The notes: generated by a model from the sequence alone, not told the origin. A DNA stretch of 64,000 nt from Flaviflexus ciconiae (GCF_003971195.1 NZ_CP034593.1:124001-188000); one strand, 5' to 3'; positions 37,970-47,571 are shown, counted from the first letter of the stretch. Program-made: numbers and translations.

Positions 37970-38113
37970 CGTGCGGGTGACTGTCGTCGGGGCTCTCCCT
38001 TGCCCATGAATAAAGTGGACATAGGTTGACATAACGTGCTCGGTGTCACACGGCCAACTGCGTCCAAATCCTGAGATTGTTTGGCGCTCTGACCTGGGGC
38101 GTTGTCTAATGGG

Positions 38114-38200
38114 GGAACCATCAAGAGTGGCTGAGAGACCTGGCTCGTCGACGCCGCAGCAACCGAGAAAAACCCGGTGCTAAGGCCAGGACCGATGGAG
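38114..38200 (+). ncRNA. SAM-I (S-box) riboswitch
   Basis: The conserved core is visible in order: ATCAAGAG, GGCTGAGAGACCTGGC, a GACGCCGCAGCAACC segment, and CGGTGCTAAGGCCAGGACC. Helix P1 pairs CCATC (38118-38122) with GATGG (38194-38198). S-box RNAs bind S-adenosylmethionine and turn off methionine genes. Here the 3' strand of P1 overlaps the GGAGGA ribosome site (38197-38202) of metN, and no terminator lies between. SAM-stabilised P1 would therefore block translation directly. Confidence 0.88.
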
Positions 38201-38206
38201 GAATCA

Positions 38207-39178
38207 ATGATCACATTGGACGGTGTCCGCAAGGTGTACCCGGGAGTTGTCGCTCTCGACGGTATCGATCTCAATATCCCTGCAGGCCAAATTCACGGAA
38301 TTGTGGGCCAGTCGGGTGCGGGCAAGTCCACTCTGATCAGGTGCCTGACGGCACTCGAAAGGCCAACCGAAGGCCATATTTGGGTCGATGAGCAGGACCT
38401 TTCCTCGCTCACCCCCAACCAGCTACGGACAGCACGCCGCTCAATCGGCATGGTGTTCCAGGGCGGCAACCTGCTTGATGCTCGTACCGCCGGTCAAAAC
38501 ATTGCGTACCCGCTGAAGGTTGCCGGCCTTGATAGGGGAGGGCGGCGCGAACGCGTACAAGAGCTCCTTGACCTCGTCGGCCTTGGTGACCGTGGCGACT
38601 CCTATCCGTCCCAGCTTTCCGGTGGTCAGCGCCAGCGCGTCGCCATTGCCCGTGCGCTCGCGGCACGGCCCGCAGTGCTCCTGTGCGATGAACCGACCTC
38701 GGCTCTCGATACTCAAACCACCGAACAGATTCTCGACCTCATTAAGGATGTTCGCGACCAGACCGGTGTCACGGTCGTCATCATCACGCACGAGATGTCG
38801 GTGGTGCGCGAAACCTGTGACGCCGTCACGCTCCTGTCGAAGGGCAAGGTTGTTCAGTCCGGCAGGCTTGACGAGATCATCACGGACACCGGCTCCCGCC
38901 TAGGTGCTGCCATTGTTCCGCCTCCGAAGGTTGACGAGATCCCGCCGGGAACGACACTGATCGACATTGCCTTTACGTCCCGTCCGGGGGAGCCCTCCGG
39001 TTCCCACGTTCTCAGCCTGGTGGCCGAGCTCGGGGCAGATGTTACCGCTGGAACGTTCGAGACTCTGGGCTCCGCCCAGATCGCACGCCTCGTTCTCTCG
39101 GTTGAAAATGCTCGGGTCGATTCGACCATTGCGGCGCTCGCTGCTCAGGGCATTGATGCGAAGGAGCGTGCAGCATGA
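38207..39178 (+). CDS. metN: D-/L-methionine ABC transporter ATP-binding protein
   Basis: MetN powers methionine import. The 323-residue protein has Walker A GQSGAGKST, signature LSGGQRQR, Walker B VLLCDEPTSALD and a C-terminal NIL regulatory domain (residues about 245-320), which in E. coli binds methionine and inhibits transport. ATG 38207 is directly behind GGAGGA; the earlier in-frame ATGs lie inside the riboswitch. It is followed by metI with an ATGA overlap. Confidence 0.94.
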   Translation: MITLDGVRKVYPGVVALDGIDLNIPAGQIHGIVGQSGAGKSTLIRCLTALERPTEGHIWVDEQDLSSLTPNQLRTARRSIGMVFQGGNLLDARTAGQNIAYPLKVAGLDRGGRRERVQELLDLVGLGDRGDSYPSQLSGGQRQRVAIARALAARPAVLLCDEPTSALDTQTTEQILDLIKDVRDQTGVTVVIITHEMSVVRETCDAVTLLSKGKVVQSGRLDEIITDTGSRLGAAIVPPPKVDEIPPGTTLIDIAFTSRPGEPSGSHVLSLVAELGADVTAGTFETLGSAQIARLVLSVENARVDSTIAALAAQGIDAKERAA

Positions 39179-39861
39179 ATACTTTGACTCAGGACGGCAC
39201 GTGGTTCAATAACCAGATCGTCCAAGAGACGCTGTGGGACGCGACCGTGGAAACCCTGCTCATGGTCGGCTGGTCCACCCTCGCAACGGTGGTCATTGGA
39301 TTGCCTCTCGGTATCCTTCTCGTTGCCACCGCGAAGGGCGGAATCCGTCCTAACAAGATCGTCAACGCCATTCTTTCCCTGATCGTTAACGTCGGGCGTT
39401 CGATCCCGTTCATCATCCTTCTGATCCTCTTGCTACCGGTCACGGACTGGGTCATGCAGACCAACATTGGATGGCGGGGCATGGTGTTCCCGCTCGCAAT
39501 CGGATCCATTCCGTTCTTTGCTCGCCTGGTCGAGACGAACCTTCTGGCTGTTGATTCAGGCAAGATCGAAGCCGCTCAGATGATGGGGGCAACACGAACG
39601 AGGATCATGGGGGACGTGATTCTCCGTGAGGCCCTTCCCGGAATCATCCAGTCGATCACCGTTCTCATCATCATGATTATTGGCTTCTCCGCCATGGGAG
39701 GCACGGTTGGAGGCGGCGGGCTCGGAGCTCTTGCCTACAACTACGGCTACCAGAGGTACTTCCTCGACGTCCTCATCATCACCGTTGTTGTTCTTGTTGT
39801 TATCGTTCAAATCGTCCAAATGCTCGGCGACATGCTCAGCCGATATGTAGACCACCGCTGA
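39175..39861 (+). CDS. metI: Methionine ABC transporter permease
   Basis: MetI is the membrane channel subunit. The 228-residue protein has five to six hydrophobic segments and the permease coupling loop near KIEAAQMMGATRTRIMGDVIL. It overlaps metN by 4 nt (ATGA). The adjacent SAM riboswitch supports methionine as substrate. Confidence 0.94.
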   Translation: MNTLTQDGTWFNNQIVQETLWDATVETLLMVGWSTLATVVIGLPLGILLVATAKGGIRPNKIVNAILSLIVNVGRSIPFIILLILLLPVTDWVMQTNIGWRGMVFPLAIGSIPFFARLVETNLLAVDSGKIEAAQMMGATRTRIMGDVILREALPGIIQSITVLIIMIIGFSAMGGTVGGGGLGALAYNYGYQRYFLDVLIITVVVLVVIVQIVQMLGDMLSRYVDHR

Positions 39862-40171
39862 GTCTCTGCATATCGGAACGAACGACTCGCGACAAACACC
39901 TGATCCGAATCGCAGGAAGCAACTCATTCGAGTGACCTCCACCGAAACAGTTCTTCGAATGGAAGCGCTCGCACAAGGCTTCTTGGCTCGCTCCTCGTGA
40001 CCGTAATTCACCGAGATCTCTCTCGAGTCACGTCATCCCCGTAACTCTGGGCTATGCCCGCACCGTCAACACAATCTCCGCCACGACCGCACCCATAGTG
40101 CGGACTGGCAATCCGAGCAGAGGGTTCCAAGGATCCCACTTGCTCATTTAATAACAAAAGGAAGTAAACCA
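39862..40171. other. 310-bp gap between metI and metQ
   Basis: No coding region or clear terminator is seen. The last bases carry the metQ ribosome site (AAAGGAAGTAAACC). metQ may have a separate promoter, or the gap may allow different expression of the binding protein. No second S-box core is present. Confidence 0.5.
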
Positions 40172-41014
40172 ATGCGTCGTAAAATTTTTGCTCTCACAGC
40201 AGCCGCAGCCCTTGCCCTCTCGGCATGCTCGTCCAATGAAGAGGAATCCGAGGAGACCACCTCGGATTCGACCGCGGCCTCCGGTGAGGTTGTCACCCTC
40301 AAGGTTGGAGCCTCCCCGGTTCCCCACGCAGACATCCTCAACTACATCGATGAAAACCTGGCCGAAGAGGCCGGTATTGACATCGAGGTTGTCGAGTACT
40401 CCGACTACGTCCTGCCGAACCGTAACCTCGACTCGGGTGACCTGGATGCTAACTTCTTCCAGCACGTCCCCTACTTCGAGACTGAGATCGCCGATAACGG
40501 TTACGAGTTCGACCGTGGCGAAGGCGTCCACATTGAGCCCTACGCTGCCTACTCCGAGACTCTTGAGTCCATCGACGACCTCCCGGACGGTGCCAAGGTC
40601 TCTATCGTCAACGATCCCTCCAACCAGGCTCGCGCTCTCTGGCTGCTTGAGGACAATGGTGTGCTGACCCTCGACGACTCCGTCGAGAATCCCACCATCT
40701 TCGATATTGCTGACAATCCGAAGAACATCGAGTTCGTTGAACTTGAGGCCCCGAACCTTGTTCGTACCCTCGACCAGGTCGATCTCTCCATCATCAACGG
40801 TAACTTCGCCCTTGACGGTGGGCTTGTTCCCTCCGAAGACTCGATCGCCATCGAGTCCGGTGAAGACAACCCCTACGCGAACGTGCTCGCTTGGAACACC
40901 GACACCGACAAGCTCGAGGCCATCCAGGCACTCGACGAACTCCTCCACTCGCAGGAAGTCGCCGACTTTATCACCGAAACCTACCCCAACGGTGAGGTTG
41001 TTCCTGCCTTCTAA
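40172..41014 (+). CDS. metQ: Methionine-binding lipoprotein
   Basis: This substrate-binding protein of the Met importer belongs to the NlpA/MetQ family. The 280-residue precursor has a basic start, a hydrophobic stretch and the lipobox LALSACSS (Cys about residue 19), then an acidic linker. The mature part has the family features SPVPHADILNYI and DLDANFFQHVPYFE. ATG 40172 has AAAGGAAG upstream. The order metN-metI-metQ is standard, apart from the wide gap before this gene. Confidence 0.94.
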   Translation: MRRKIFALTAAAALALSACSSNEEESEETTSDSTAASGEVVTLKVGASPVPHADILNYIDENLAEEAGIDIEVVEYSDYVLPNRNLDSGDLDANFFQHVPYFETEIADNGYEFDRGEGVHIEPYAAYSETLESIDDLPDGAKVSIVNDPSNQARALWLLEDNGVLTLDDSVENPTIFDIADNPKNIEFVELEAPNLVRTLDQVDLSIINGNFALDGGLVPSEDSIAIESGEDNPYANVLAWNTDTDKLEAIQALDELLHSQEVADFITETYPNGEVVPAF

Positions 41015-41024
41015 GTAACACCGA

Positions 41025-41062
41025 GAAAGGGGGTGACTGGCTACGACCGGTTGCCCCCTTTC
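41025..41062 (+). terminator. Terminator-like hairpin after metQ
   Basis: GAAAGGGGGTGACTGG (41025-41040) pairs with CCGGTTGCCCCCTTTC (41047-41062) over 16 bp including wobbles, loop CTACGA. The T-run is absent. Confidence 0.65.
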
Positions 41063-41259
41063 GCAATCACTTTCGACATAAACATGTTCTGAGGATTGAG
41101 CGGTACTAAGAAGCGCTGTTGCTTGAAAAGTCTGACCAAGCACCGTGTTTGAACCGTGTTAGGTGCGGATGCTCGGCCTGATAAAAGCTCTTGGTGAAAG
41201 CCCTAGGGATTGTTCAGGTACCCCGCATAGTCTCGAGATGACTCTGGGAGGGAACACGG

Positions 41260-42024
41260 ATGTCAAACATCAAAGAACAAGCAAAACTATTCGCCAATCA
41301 ACATGAATCGGGTGAGATTTTAGTCCTGCCAACTGTGTGGGACACGTGGAGTGGTCGGATAGCGGCAGATGTTGGCTTCGCAGGACTCACCGTCGGTAGC
41401 CACCCGGTTGCCGACGCTATCGGTAGCTCCGATGGCGAGAATATGGATTTCGGCGAATACCTGGACATAGTCAAGAGGATCGTCGACTCCGTCGACATTC
41501 CTGTCAGTGCTGATGTCGAGTCGGGATATGGGCTCGATCCGAAAGAACTCATCGAGCGCATCATCGAATCGGGTGCCGTCGGAGCCAACATCGAGGACGT
41601 TGTTCACCGGGAAGACGACCGGGTTCGTGACCGCCAGGAGCATGCGGACTATATTGCCGCCGCCCGGCAGGCCGCAGATGGCGCAGGAGTCGACTTCGTC
41701 ATTAATGGACGAACCGATGCCATCAGGCTTGGAACCGACGTTTATGATGATCCCCTCGCAGAAGCAGTAGAACGGATCAAACTCATTGAGCAGGCCGGTG
41801 CCCGCTCTGTTTATCCCGTCAGGGCATCAACCGTCGAACAGGTCTCAGCACTTGTGGAGGCTGTCTCCGTCCCCGTCAATATCGGCGTTCACCCAGTGGA
41901 TGGTAACGGCGCCGGTGACCTTGCTGGCTTGAAGCGCCTCGGCGTCCGTCGCATCTCCTTCGGTCCGCGCTGGCAGTCCTGGCTGACCGATGTCTCGGCA
42001 AAGCAACTAGAAGCCTGGCTCTAA
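41260..42024 (+). CDS. Isocitrate lyase/PEP-phosphomutase family protein
   Basis: The 254-residue protein has the ICL/PEPM barrel features: TVWDTWSGRIAADVGFAGL near the start, the Mg2+-binding region PVSADVESGYG (about residue 85) and GANIEDVV. Members cleave or rearrange carbon-carbon or carbon-phosphorus bonds (methylisocitrate lyase, oxaloacetate or phosphonopyruvate enzymes). This short, lone version without the lyase KKCGH loop is usually of unknown function. ATG 41260 follows GGGAGGGA. It appears to be a single-gene unit ending in a strong hairpin. Confidence 0.85.
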   Translation: MSNIKEQAKLFANQHESGEILVLPTVWDTWSGRIAADVGFAGLTVGSHPVADAIGSSDGENMDFGEYLDIVKRIVDSVDIPVSADVESGYGLDPKELIERIIESGAVGANIEDVVHREDDRVRDRQEHADYIAAARQAADGAGVDFVINGRTDAIRLGTDVYDDPLAEAVERIKLIEQAGARSVYPVRASTVEQVSALVEAVSVPVNIGVHPVDGNGAGDLAGLKRLGVRRISFGPRWQSWLTDVSAKQLEAWL

Positions 42025-42040
42025 AACCACAAATCAACAT

Positions 42041-42077
42041 GCCCCGGTGACGCCTCAAGGGAGGCGGTCACCGGGGC
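42041..42077 (+). terminator. Terminator after the PEP-mutase-like gene
   Basis: GCCCCGGTGACGCCTC (42041-42056) pairs with GAGGCGGTCACCGGGGC (42061-42077) with one bulged G, loop AAGG. Confidence 0.8.
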
Positions 42078-42344
42078 TATGTGTTATCAGGAAGTCTTAC
42101 GTTCACGCCTGGGGCCGGGGGCCGAATTTACACGGATGCGGCGGAAGTGTATTCATCAATAGCTGTTGTCTTCATGATTATCCTGTCGTGGTTTGGTGCC
42201 GCAGTAAGGTTTCAGAGCGCCAAAACAACCGGGGTGAGATTCAGCCATCGTGCATTGGGAAAGTGTGCGAAGTCGAGTTCTTGTGGATTGTTGCCCGATT
42301 GCGTGGATTTGGTTTAGTGTTCGAGTTAGTCAGAGAGGTAGAGC

Positions 42345-43115
42345 ATGCTTGCACAGGAGCGCCGGAGCCTGATCCTCGAGGATCTTCGCACGCAGGGTGG
42401 TGTCGAGACCGACGATATTGCTCAACGATACGGAGTGTCGGTTGAGACGGTCCGGCGAGATCTTCTTGAGCTCGAGAAGCTGGCTCTGCTGAAGCGCGTT
42501 TATGGGGGAGCAATCAGTATTGCTGTTACCTCCCGTAGCGAAGCTCCGCACTCGGAACGCGAGAACATTGCTTCCGAGCAGAAGGCACAGATCGCGGAGC
42601 GGGTTGCTGAGCTCATACCGGAATCGGGAACCGTGTTCCTTGATCTGGGAACAACGGTTGAAGCCGTTGCTCGAGCATTCCCATCATCTTTCTCGGGAAC
42701 TATCGTGACGGCATCATTGCGTGCCGTTGGCACACTGTCACGTCTTGAACGTGCCGAGATCATTGTGTCAGGCGGGCGCCTGCGCAAGTCTGAACTCTCG
42801 CTGTCGGGAACGATGGCGACATCGTTCCTTGATGGTCTGTACCCGGACCTTGCGGTGATTTCAATTGGTGCGATCACAGCTGATGCTGGGGTAACCGACT
42901 ACGACTTTGATGAGATGCACGTCAAACAGTCGGTCCTTGCAAACTCCCAGACCGCGGTGGTCGTCGCCGATTCCTCGAAGTTCGGTAAGACCGCACCCTT
43001 CAAGCTTTGCGATGTTGAGATACCAACGTACATTGCTACCGATAGTGGGCTCGATCAGTCCGCAATCGACGCACTTAAAGACAGGGGAGCACAACTGCTT
43101 CTCGCCGACGCGTAA
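42345..43115 (+). CDS. DeoR-family transcriptional regulator (GlpR-like)
   Basis: DeoR regulators repress sugar or polyol operons and respond to a phosphorylated intermediate. The 256-residue protein has the N-terminal HTH (MLAQERRSLILEDLR; YGVSVETVRRDLLELE) and the DeoRC sensor domain (VFLDLGTTVEAVARAF, VVVADSSKFG). ATG 42345 follows AGAGAGGTAGAGC. It heads a cluster of FGGY kinase and two flavoproteins with short gaps and the same direction, so it probably controls that operon. Confidence 0.9.
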   Translation: MLAQERRSLILEDLRTQGGVETDDIAQRYGVSVETVRRDLLELEKLALLKRVYGGAISIAVTSRSEAPHSERENIASEQKAQIAERVAELIPESGTVFLDLGTTVEAVARAFPSSFSGTIVTASLRAVGTLSRLERAEIIVSGGRLRKSELSLSGTMATSFLDGLYPDLAVISIGAITADAGVTDYDFDEMHVKQSVLANSQTAVVVADSSKFGKTAPFKLCDVEIPTYIATDSGLDQSAIDALKDRGAQLLLADA

Positions 43116-43160
43116 GCGTCACTGAAAAACCCATGTCAATGAAGACTGAAAGGCAATTCA

Positions 43161-44576
43161 ATGGCTATTCTTGCACTCGATCAGGGAACCTCCGGCTCCA
43201 AGGCAATTGTCGTCGATGATGATGGCATTCACGCCATTGTCGAAAAGCCCGTTACCCTCAATCACATCTCGAACGACGGGGTTGAGCATGACCCGCACGA
43301 ACTACTTGCCTCGATTGTGGATGCTGGGCGTGAAGCCATCGAGCAGGCCGGTAAACCAATTGACGGCGTGGCCCTGGCAAACGTCGGGGAAACTGTTCTT
43401 GCCTGGGATCCTGAGACCGGCGACCCGCTGACTCCCTGTGTCAATTGGATGGACAAGCGATCGAAGGACATTGTTGCCCGCCTCGAAAGCAAAGCTGATC
43501 GCATTCATGAACTAACCGCCCTTGTTCTCGACACCTATTTTGCAGCGCCTAAGCTTGCCTGGGTTCGCGAGAACCTCACGAAGGAAGGTGTGGTGACGAT
43601 GTCGGATTCGTGGCTGGTATACCAGCTCACCGGCGAATTCGTTTCCGACACCTCAACTGCATCGCGCTCCCTCCTTCTCGATATTGACACGGTCGAATGG
43701 AACGATGAGCTCCTGGAGATCTTTGGGCTCCAGGACGAGAAAATGCCGCGTCTTGTGGCGTCCGACGAGATCGTCGGCACGACGACCCTCTTCGGTGGTG
43801 AGATCCCCGTTGGCGGTCTCATGGTTGACCAGCAGGCGGCTCTGCTTGCCGAGAGTTGCCTTGATCCCGGTGACTCGAAGTGCACCTACGGGTCCGGCGC
43901 CTTCCTGTTCGTTAACACTGGCCATGAAGCACATCGCTTCGAGTCGGGCCTGACAACCTCCGTGGCGTGGACGCTACGGGGCAAGACCTCCTACTGTGTT
44001 GACGGCCAGGTCTACACTGCCGCAACGGCGGTGCGGTGGATGAAAGACATGGGAATGATCTCCGGCGTCAAGGAGATCGATAAGGAAGTGGCGAAAGATT
44101 CAGGCGGGGTCCTGTGCGGCCCGTCCTTCGCCGGGCTGGCGGCTCCGTGGTGGCGTTCCGATGCTGGAGCTTTTCTCACCGGCATGAAGCTAGCCACCGG
44201 TAAGGCAGAGATCTCCCGCGCCATCCTCGAAGGGATCTCCGCCCAGGTTGCCGAGCTCGCTAGCCTAATCGCCGCCGGTGTCGACACGCCCCTGCAGAGA
44301 CTCAAGGTCGATGGTGGGCTGACCAACTCGAAGGTCCTCATGCAGATCCAGTCGGATCTGCTTCAGGTCCCGATCGATACCTACCCGTCTGCCCACGCCA
44401 CGGCCCTCGGTGCTGCCGCTGCCATGAGGCTGGCGCTGAACCCGGATATGTCGGTGGAGGAGGGGCCTTATTCGTGGGAGCCCGAAGCCACGTACGAGCC
44501 GAAGATGAGTGCTGACGATGCTGCGGCTTTCCGTAAGCGCTGGGTTGCCGCAGTTGAGGCGAACCTCGAATTCTAG
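43161..44576 (+). CDS. FGGY-family carbohydrate kinase, glycerol kinase-like
   Basis: The 471-residue protein phosphorylates a sugar or polyol with ATP. It starts MAILALDQGTSGSKAIV (phosphate loop) and has CVNWMDKRS, DQQAALLAESC and KCTYGSGAFLFVNTG, close to glycerol kinase, and the C-terminal signature VDGGLTNSKVLMQIQSDLL. The neighbouring G3P-dehydrogenase-like flavoprotein supports glycerol or a related polyol, but no glycerol facilitator is present and erythritol-like substrates cannot be excluded. ATG 43161 has GAAAGG upstream. Confidence 0.87.
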   Translation: MAILALDQGTSGSKAIVVDDDGIHAIVEKPVTLNHISNDGVEHDPHELLASIVDAGREAIEQAGKPIDGVALANVGETVLAWDPETGDPLTPCVNWMDKRSKDIVARLESKADRIHELTALVLDTYFAAPKLAWVRENLTKEGVVTMSDSWLVYQLTGEFVSDTSTASRSLLLDIDTVEWNDELLEIFGLQDEKMPRLVASDEIVGTTTLFGGEIPVGGLMVDQQAALLAESCLDPGDSKCTYGSGAFLFVNTGHEAHRFESGLTTSVAWTLRGKTSYCVDGQVYTAATAVRWMKDMGMISGVKEIDKEVAKDSGGVLCGPSFAGLAAPWWRSDAGAFLTGMKLATGKAEISRAILEGISAQVAELASLIAAGVDTPLQRLKVDGGLTNSKVLMQIQSDLLQVPIDTYPSAHATALGAAAAMRLALNPDMSVEEGPYSWEPEATYEPKMSADDAAAFRKRWVAAVEANLEF

Positions 44577-44606
44577 TGTTGCCAGATCACGCTGAAAGGA
44601 ACGGCT

Positions 44607-45995
44607 ATGAACATGACACGACCGTACGATTTTGCGGTCATTGGAGCCGGCGTCATTGGCTCGGCGATAGCACGGCAGCTCGCGGGAACATCGAACACCG
44701 TTGTGCTTCTCGACGCTAGAGAAGACGTGTGTGAGGGGACATCCAAAGCAAATACGGCGATCCTCCACACCGGATTCGATGCCTCCCCGGGAACCCTGGA
44801 ATCTCAGCTCGTACGCGAAGGCTATTTCCTCACTGAAGACTACTGCGAAAAGACCGGTATCGGACTGAAGAAGTCCGGTGCCGTGCTCGTGGCCTGGGAC
44901 GAGGAGGAGCTTGCCGCACTACCGTCACTCCAAGAGAAGGCTGAGAAAAACGGTTACAACAAGACTGAGATTATTGATACTGACGGAGTTTATGAGCTCC
45001 TGCCGCACCTAGGCGACGGGGTGAAGGGTGGTCTCACGGTTCCCGATGAGTCAATTATTGATGCCTGGTCGCTACCTCTCGCTTTTGCAACCGATGCTGT
45101 GAATAGGGGAGCGACGCTCCTCCTCGAGCACGAAATCACGATGGTCACCGTTGGTGAGAACACGACAATCCTTGGAACAAACCGGGGTGATATCGAAGCG
45201 CGGTGGGTTATCAACGCCGCGGGTCTTGGCGGTGACCACCTTGATCGTAGGTTTGGCTACGACCGGATCCACGTCCATCCCCGTAAGGGAGAACTCTTCG
45301 TTTTCGACAAGCTTTCAGCAGAGCTGGTCGACAAGATTGTGCTCGCCGTCCCATCGTCAAAGGGCAAGGGCGTCCTCGTCAGTCCAACAGCGTTCGGTAA
45401 CGTCATGCTCGGACCGACGGCAGACGATGGGGAGGATAGGACCGACACGTCCACGACCGAAGAAGGTTTTGATTTCCTCATCCAAAAGGGTTCCCACATC
45501 TTCCCGCAGCTCCTGGATGAAGAAGTAACCGCTTCCTACGCCGGCCTGCGAGCAGCCCACGACCTCTCCGACTACCTCATCGAGGTCGACGGGGATCAGC
45601 GGTACGCGATCGCGGGTGCGATCCGGTCGACCGGCCTGACGTCCGCTATGGCGGTGGCGCAGTACCTTATTGACCTACTGAAGGATGCAGGACTCACACT
45701 CGAGGAGCGCTCCAATCTTCCCGAGCCGCCGAAGATGGCTCCGCTTGGACAGCACCAGGTGCGGCCCTACGCGGATGCGGAACTGATTGACAAGGATCCC
45801 GCCTATGGCGAGATAGTCTGCTTCTGTGAACGAGTCACTCGCGGAGAGATCCGTGACGCCATGAACTCGGTCATCCCGCCGACAACGATTAACGGTTTGC
45901 GTCGCCGCACGCGGGCCATGAACGGCAGGTGCCAGGGCTTCTTCTGCGGCGCAGAGGTTGCGGCCCAGTTCGCCGCTGGAAAGAAGGGGAATTGA
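44607..45995 (+). CDS. FAD-dependent glycerol-3-phosphate dehydrogenase-like oxidoreductase (GlpA type) with BFD-like 2Fe-2S domain
   Basis: The 462-residue protein has an N-terminal Rossmann motif (FAVIGAGVIGSAIARQL), a DAO-type catalytic domain and a C-terminal BFD-like domain with Cys residues at VCFCERVTRGEI and RCQGFFCG. This is the GlpA/anaerobic G3P dehydrogenase or hydrogen-cyanide-synthase-like layout. It likely oxidises the product of the adjacent kinase. ATG 44607 has AAAGGAACGG upstream. The next flavoprotein gene starts 1 nt after its stop codon and is probably its partner subunit. Confidence 0.87.
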   Translation: MNMTRPYDFAVIGAGVIGSAIARQLAGTSNTVVLLDAREDVCEGTSKANTAILHTGFDASPGTLESQLVREGYFLTEDYCEKTGIGLKKSGAVLVAWDEEELAALPSLQEKAEKNGYNKTEIIDTDGVYELLPHLGDGVKGGLTVPDESIIDAWSLPLAFATDAVNRGATLLLEHEITMVTVGENTTILGTNRGDIEARWVINAAGLGGDHLDRRFGYDRIHVHPRKGELFVFDKLSAELVDKIVLAVPSSKGKGVLVSPTAFGNVMLGPTADDGEDRTDTSTTEEGFDFLIQKGSHIFPQLLDEEVTASYAGLRAAHDLSDYLIEVDGDQRYAIAGAIRSTGLTSAMAVAQYLIDLLKDAGLTLEERSNLPEPPKMAPLGQHQVRPYADAELIDKDPAYGEIVCFCERVTRGEIRDAMNSVIPPTTINGLRRRTRAMNGRCQGFFCGAEVAAQFAAGKKGN

Positions 45996-45996
45996 C

Positions 45997-47237
45997 ATGA
46001 AAACTCTTTCGCCCACTGTCCTCATCGTCGGTGCAGGCCCAGCAGGACTCACTGCTGCCGCTGAGCTTGGTAAGAGCCTCGGGGAGAGGTTCTTGTCGTC
46101 GACCGGGAGAAGGACGCTGGCGGCATCCCCCGCCACGCCGACCACCCGGGATACGGCATGAGGGACATGAAGAAGTTTGTCTCTGGACCCAAATACGCGC
46201 GCCTACTTGTCGAAAAAGCTGAGGCTGCCGGCGTCACGATCATGACCCAAACCCAGGTCACGGGGTACGCCGAAGACGGGGCGCTTGAGGCAACCAGTCC
46301 CGAAGGACGGCTCCTCATCAAACCCAAGGCCACAATCCTTGCAACGGGAGCACGTGAACGCCCCCGCATGGCACGCCGGATCCCCGGCGATCGACCCGGT
46401 GGTGTGCTGACCACCGGTCAACTCCAGAACATGGTCCACCTGCACGGCGAGAAGCTCAGCGGAAGAGCTGTCATCATCGGCGGTGAGCTCGTCTCCTGGT
46501 CGGCGGCGCTCACGCTTAAAGAAGCCGGCGCTCAGCCAGTTGCGCTCGTTACCGAGTACCCGAAGAGCGAGTCGTACCGGATCTTCCGGGGGCCCGGCTC
46601 GATCTTCTTCCGCTCCCGCGTCGTCACTCGCTCGAAAGTCGTTCGCGTGATCGGCAGAGGCAGAGTTTCCGCTATTGAAATCGAACATCTCGACACCGGC
46701 AGGAGAGCAACGCTCGACTGCGATTGGCTCGTGTTCACCGGTGACTGGGTGCCCGATCACGAGCTCGCCCGCATGGCACATCTCGACATGGATCCCGCAA
46801 CGAAGTCCCCGAGAGTGGACTCGGGCCTGCGAACCTCCAAGGAGGGCGTGTTTGCCATCGGCAACATTCTGCACCCTGTTGAAACAGCAGATGTTGCCGC
46901 CCTCGACGGAAAGCACGTTGCTGCCCAGGTGCTCGATTACCTAGGAGGAGCATCCATTCCATCCGGAGGCATTGACCTCACTGCCGAGAAGCCACTGCGT
47001 TGGGTCAGCCCGAACGTTCTCCGTCCGGGCGATGTTGGCCCTGCCCGCGACCGCCTGCTGTTCTGGGTGGACGAATACGTTGCTCGCCCAACGATCGAGG
47101 CACGCCAGGGCGGCAAGCTTGTCGGATCAATGAAGACGGCCTGGCCAGCCGCCCCGGGACGCGTTTTCCGAGTACCGGCAAGCATCCTTGAGAAGGTCGA
47201 CCGCGGCGGGGAGCCGGTAACAATCTCGATCGTATAA
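45997..47237 (+). CDS. FAD/NAD(P)-dependent oxidoreductase, partner of the GlpA-like protein (frameshifted)
   Basis: The corrected 413-residue protein starts VLIVGAGPAGLTAAAELGKSL (FAD-binding), then IPRHADHPGYG and a second nucleotide-binding fold (GRAVIIGGELVSWSAAL). Such pyridine-nucleotide-disulfide-like flavoproteins pair with GlpA-like proteins in anaerobic-type G3P or amine-dehydrogenase complexes. The first 28 codons and the rest are in different frames. One extra G in the G4 run at 46081-46084 joins them. ATG 45997 follows AAGGGGA. The small DUF1667 protein that often completes such clusters is missing here. Confidence 0.83.
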
Positions 47238-47571
47238 GGCCGGTCTGCCGTGACAGGTGGCGGCTGACTTTATGCCGGTACAGGTGAAGGCCGGGAGCGC
47301 GTCAGGCGTTCCCGGCCTTCGGCGGCTTGCTCGCGTTGCGGCCCTGCCGTGCTCGATTTGAACGGTGCGGTTGAGGCCGGATTAGGAAATTTGAGTGCCG
47401 GCTCGTCAGCGAAACGGTTGGTCTCTGGCTGATCCTTCCGGGGCGCGGATCAAGATGGTCTGAGAGATATTCACGGGTCACGATTCGGTTTCAGTTCGCA
47501 AATTGGTGGAAAGACCATCAAGGAACCACTAGGTTGGAGGAACCGAGTCAGACGTATTACGGAGAGCTAAT
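47238..47571. other. Intergenic region with a terminator, otherwise empty
   Basis: Besides the hairpin at 47287-47319 I see no gene. The last 40 bases carry the GGAG-type ribosome site of the small ORF at 47572. Confidence 0.5.
47287..47319 (+). terminator. Terminator of the kinase/flavoprotein operon
   Basis: AAGGCCGGGAGCGC (47287-47300) pairs with GCGTTCCCGGCCTT (47306-47319) over 14 bp with one wobble, loop GTCAG. Confidence 0.75.

Noticed and set aside
40148..41143. Antisense ORF of 331 codons opposite metQ
   Set aside because: It is the codon-bias shadow of metQ and crosses the hairpin after it.
42081..42317. ORF of 78 codons before the DeoR gene
   Set aside because: It has one weak hydrophobic stretch, but no ribosome site, and it overlaps the probable promoter of the DeoR operon.
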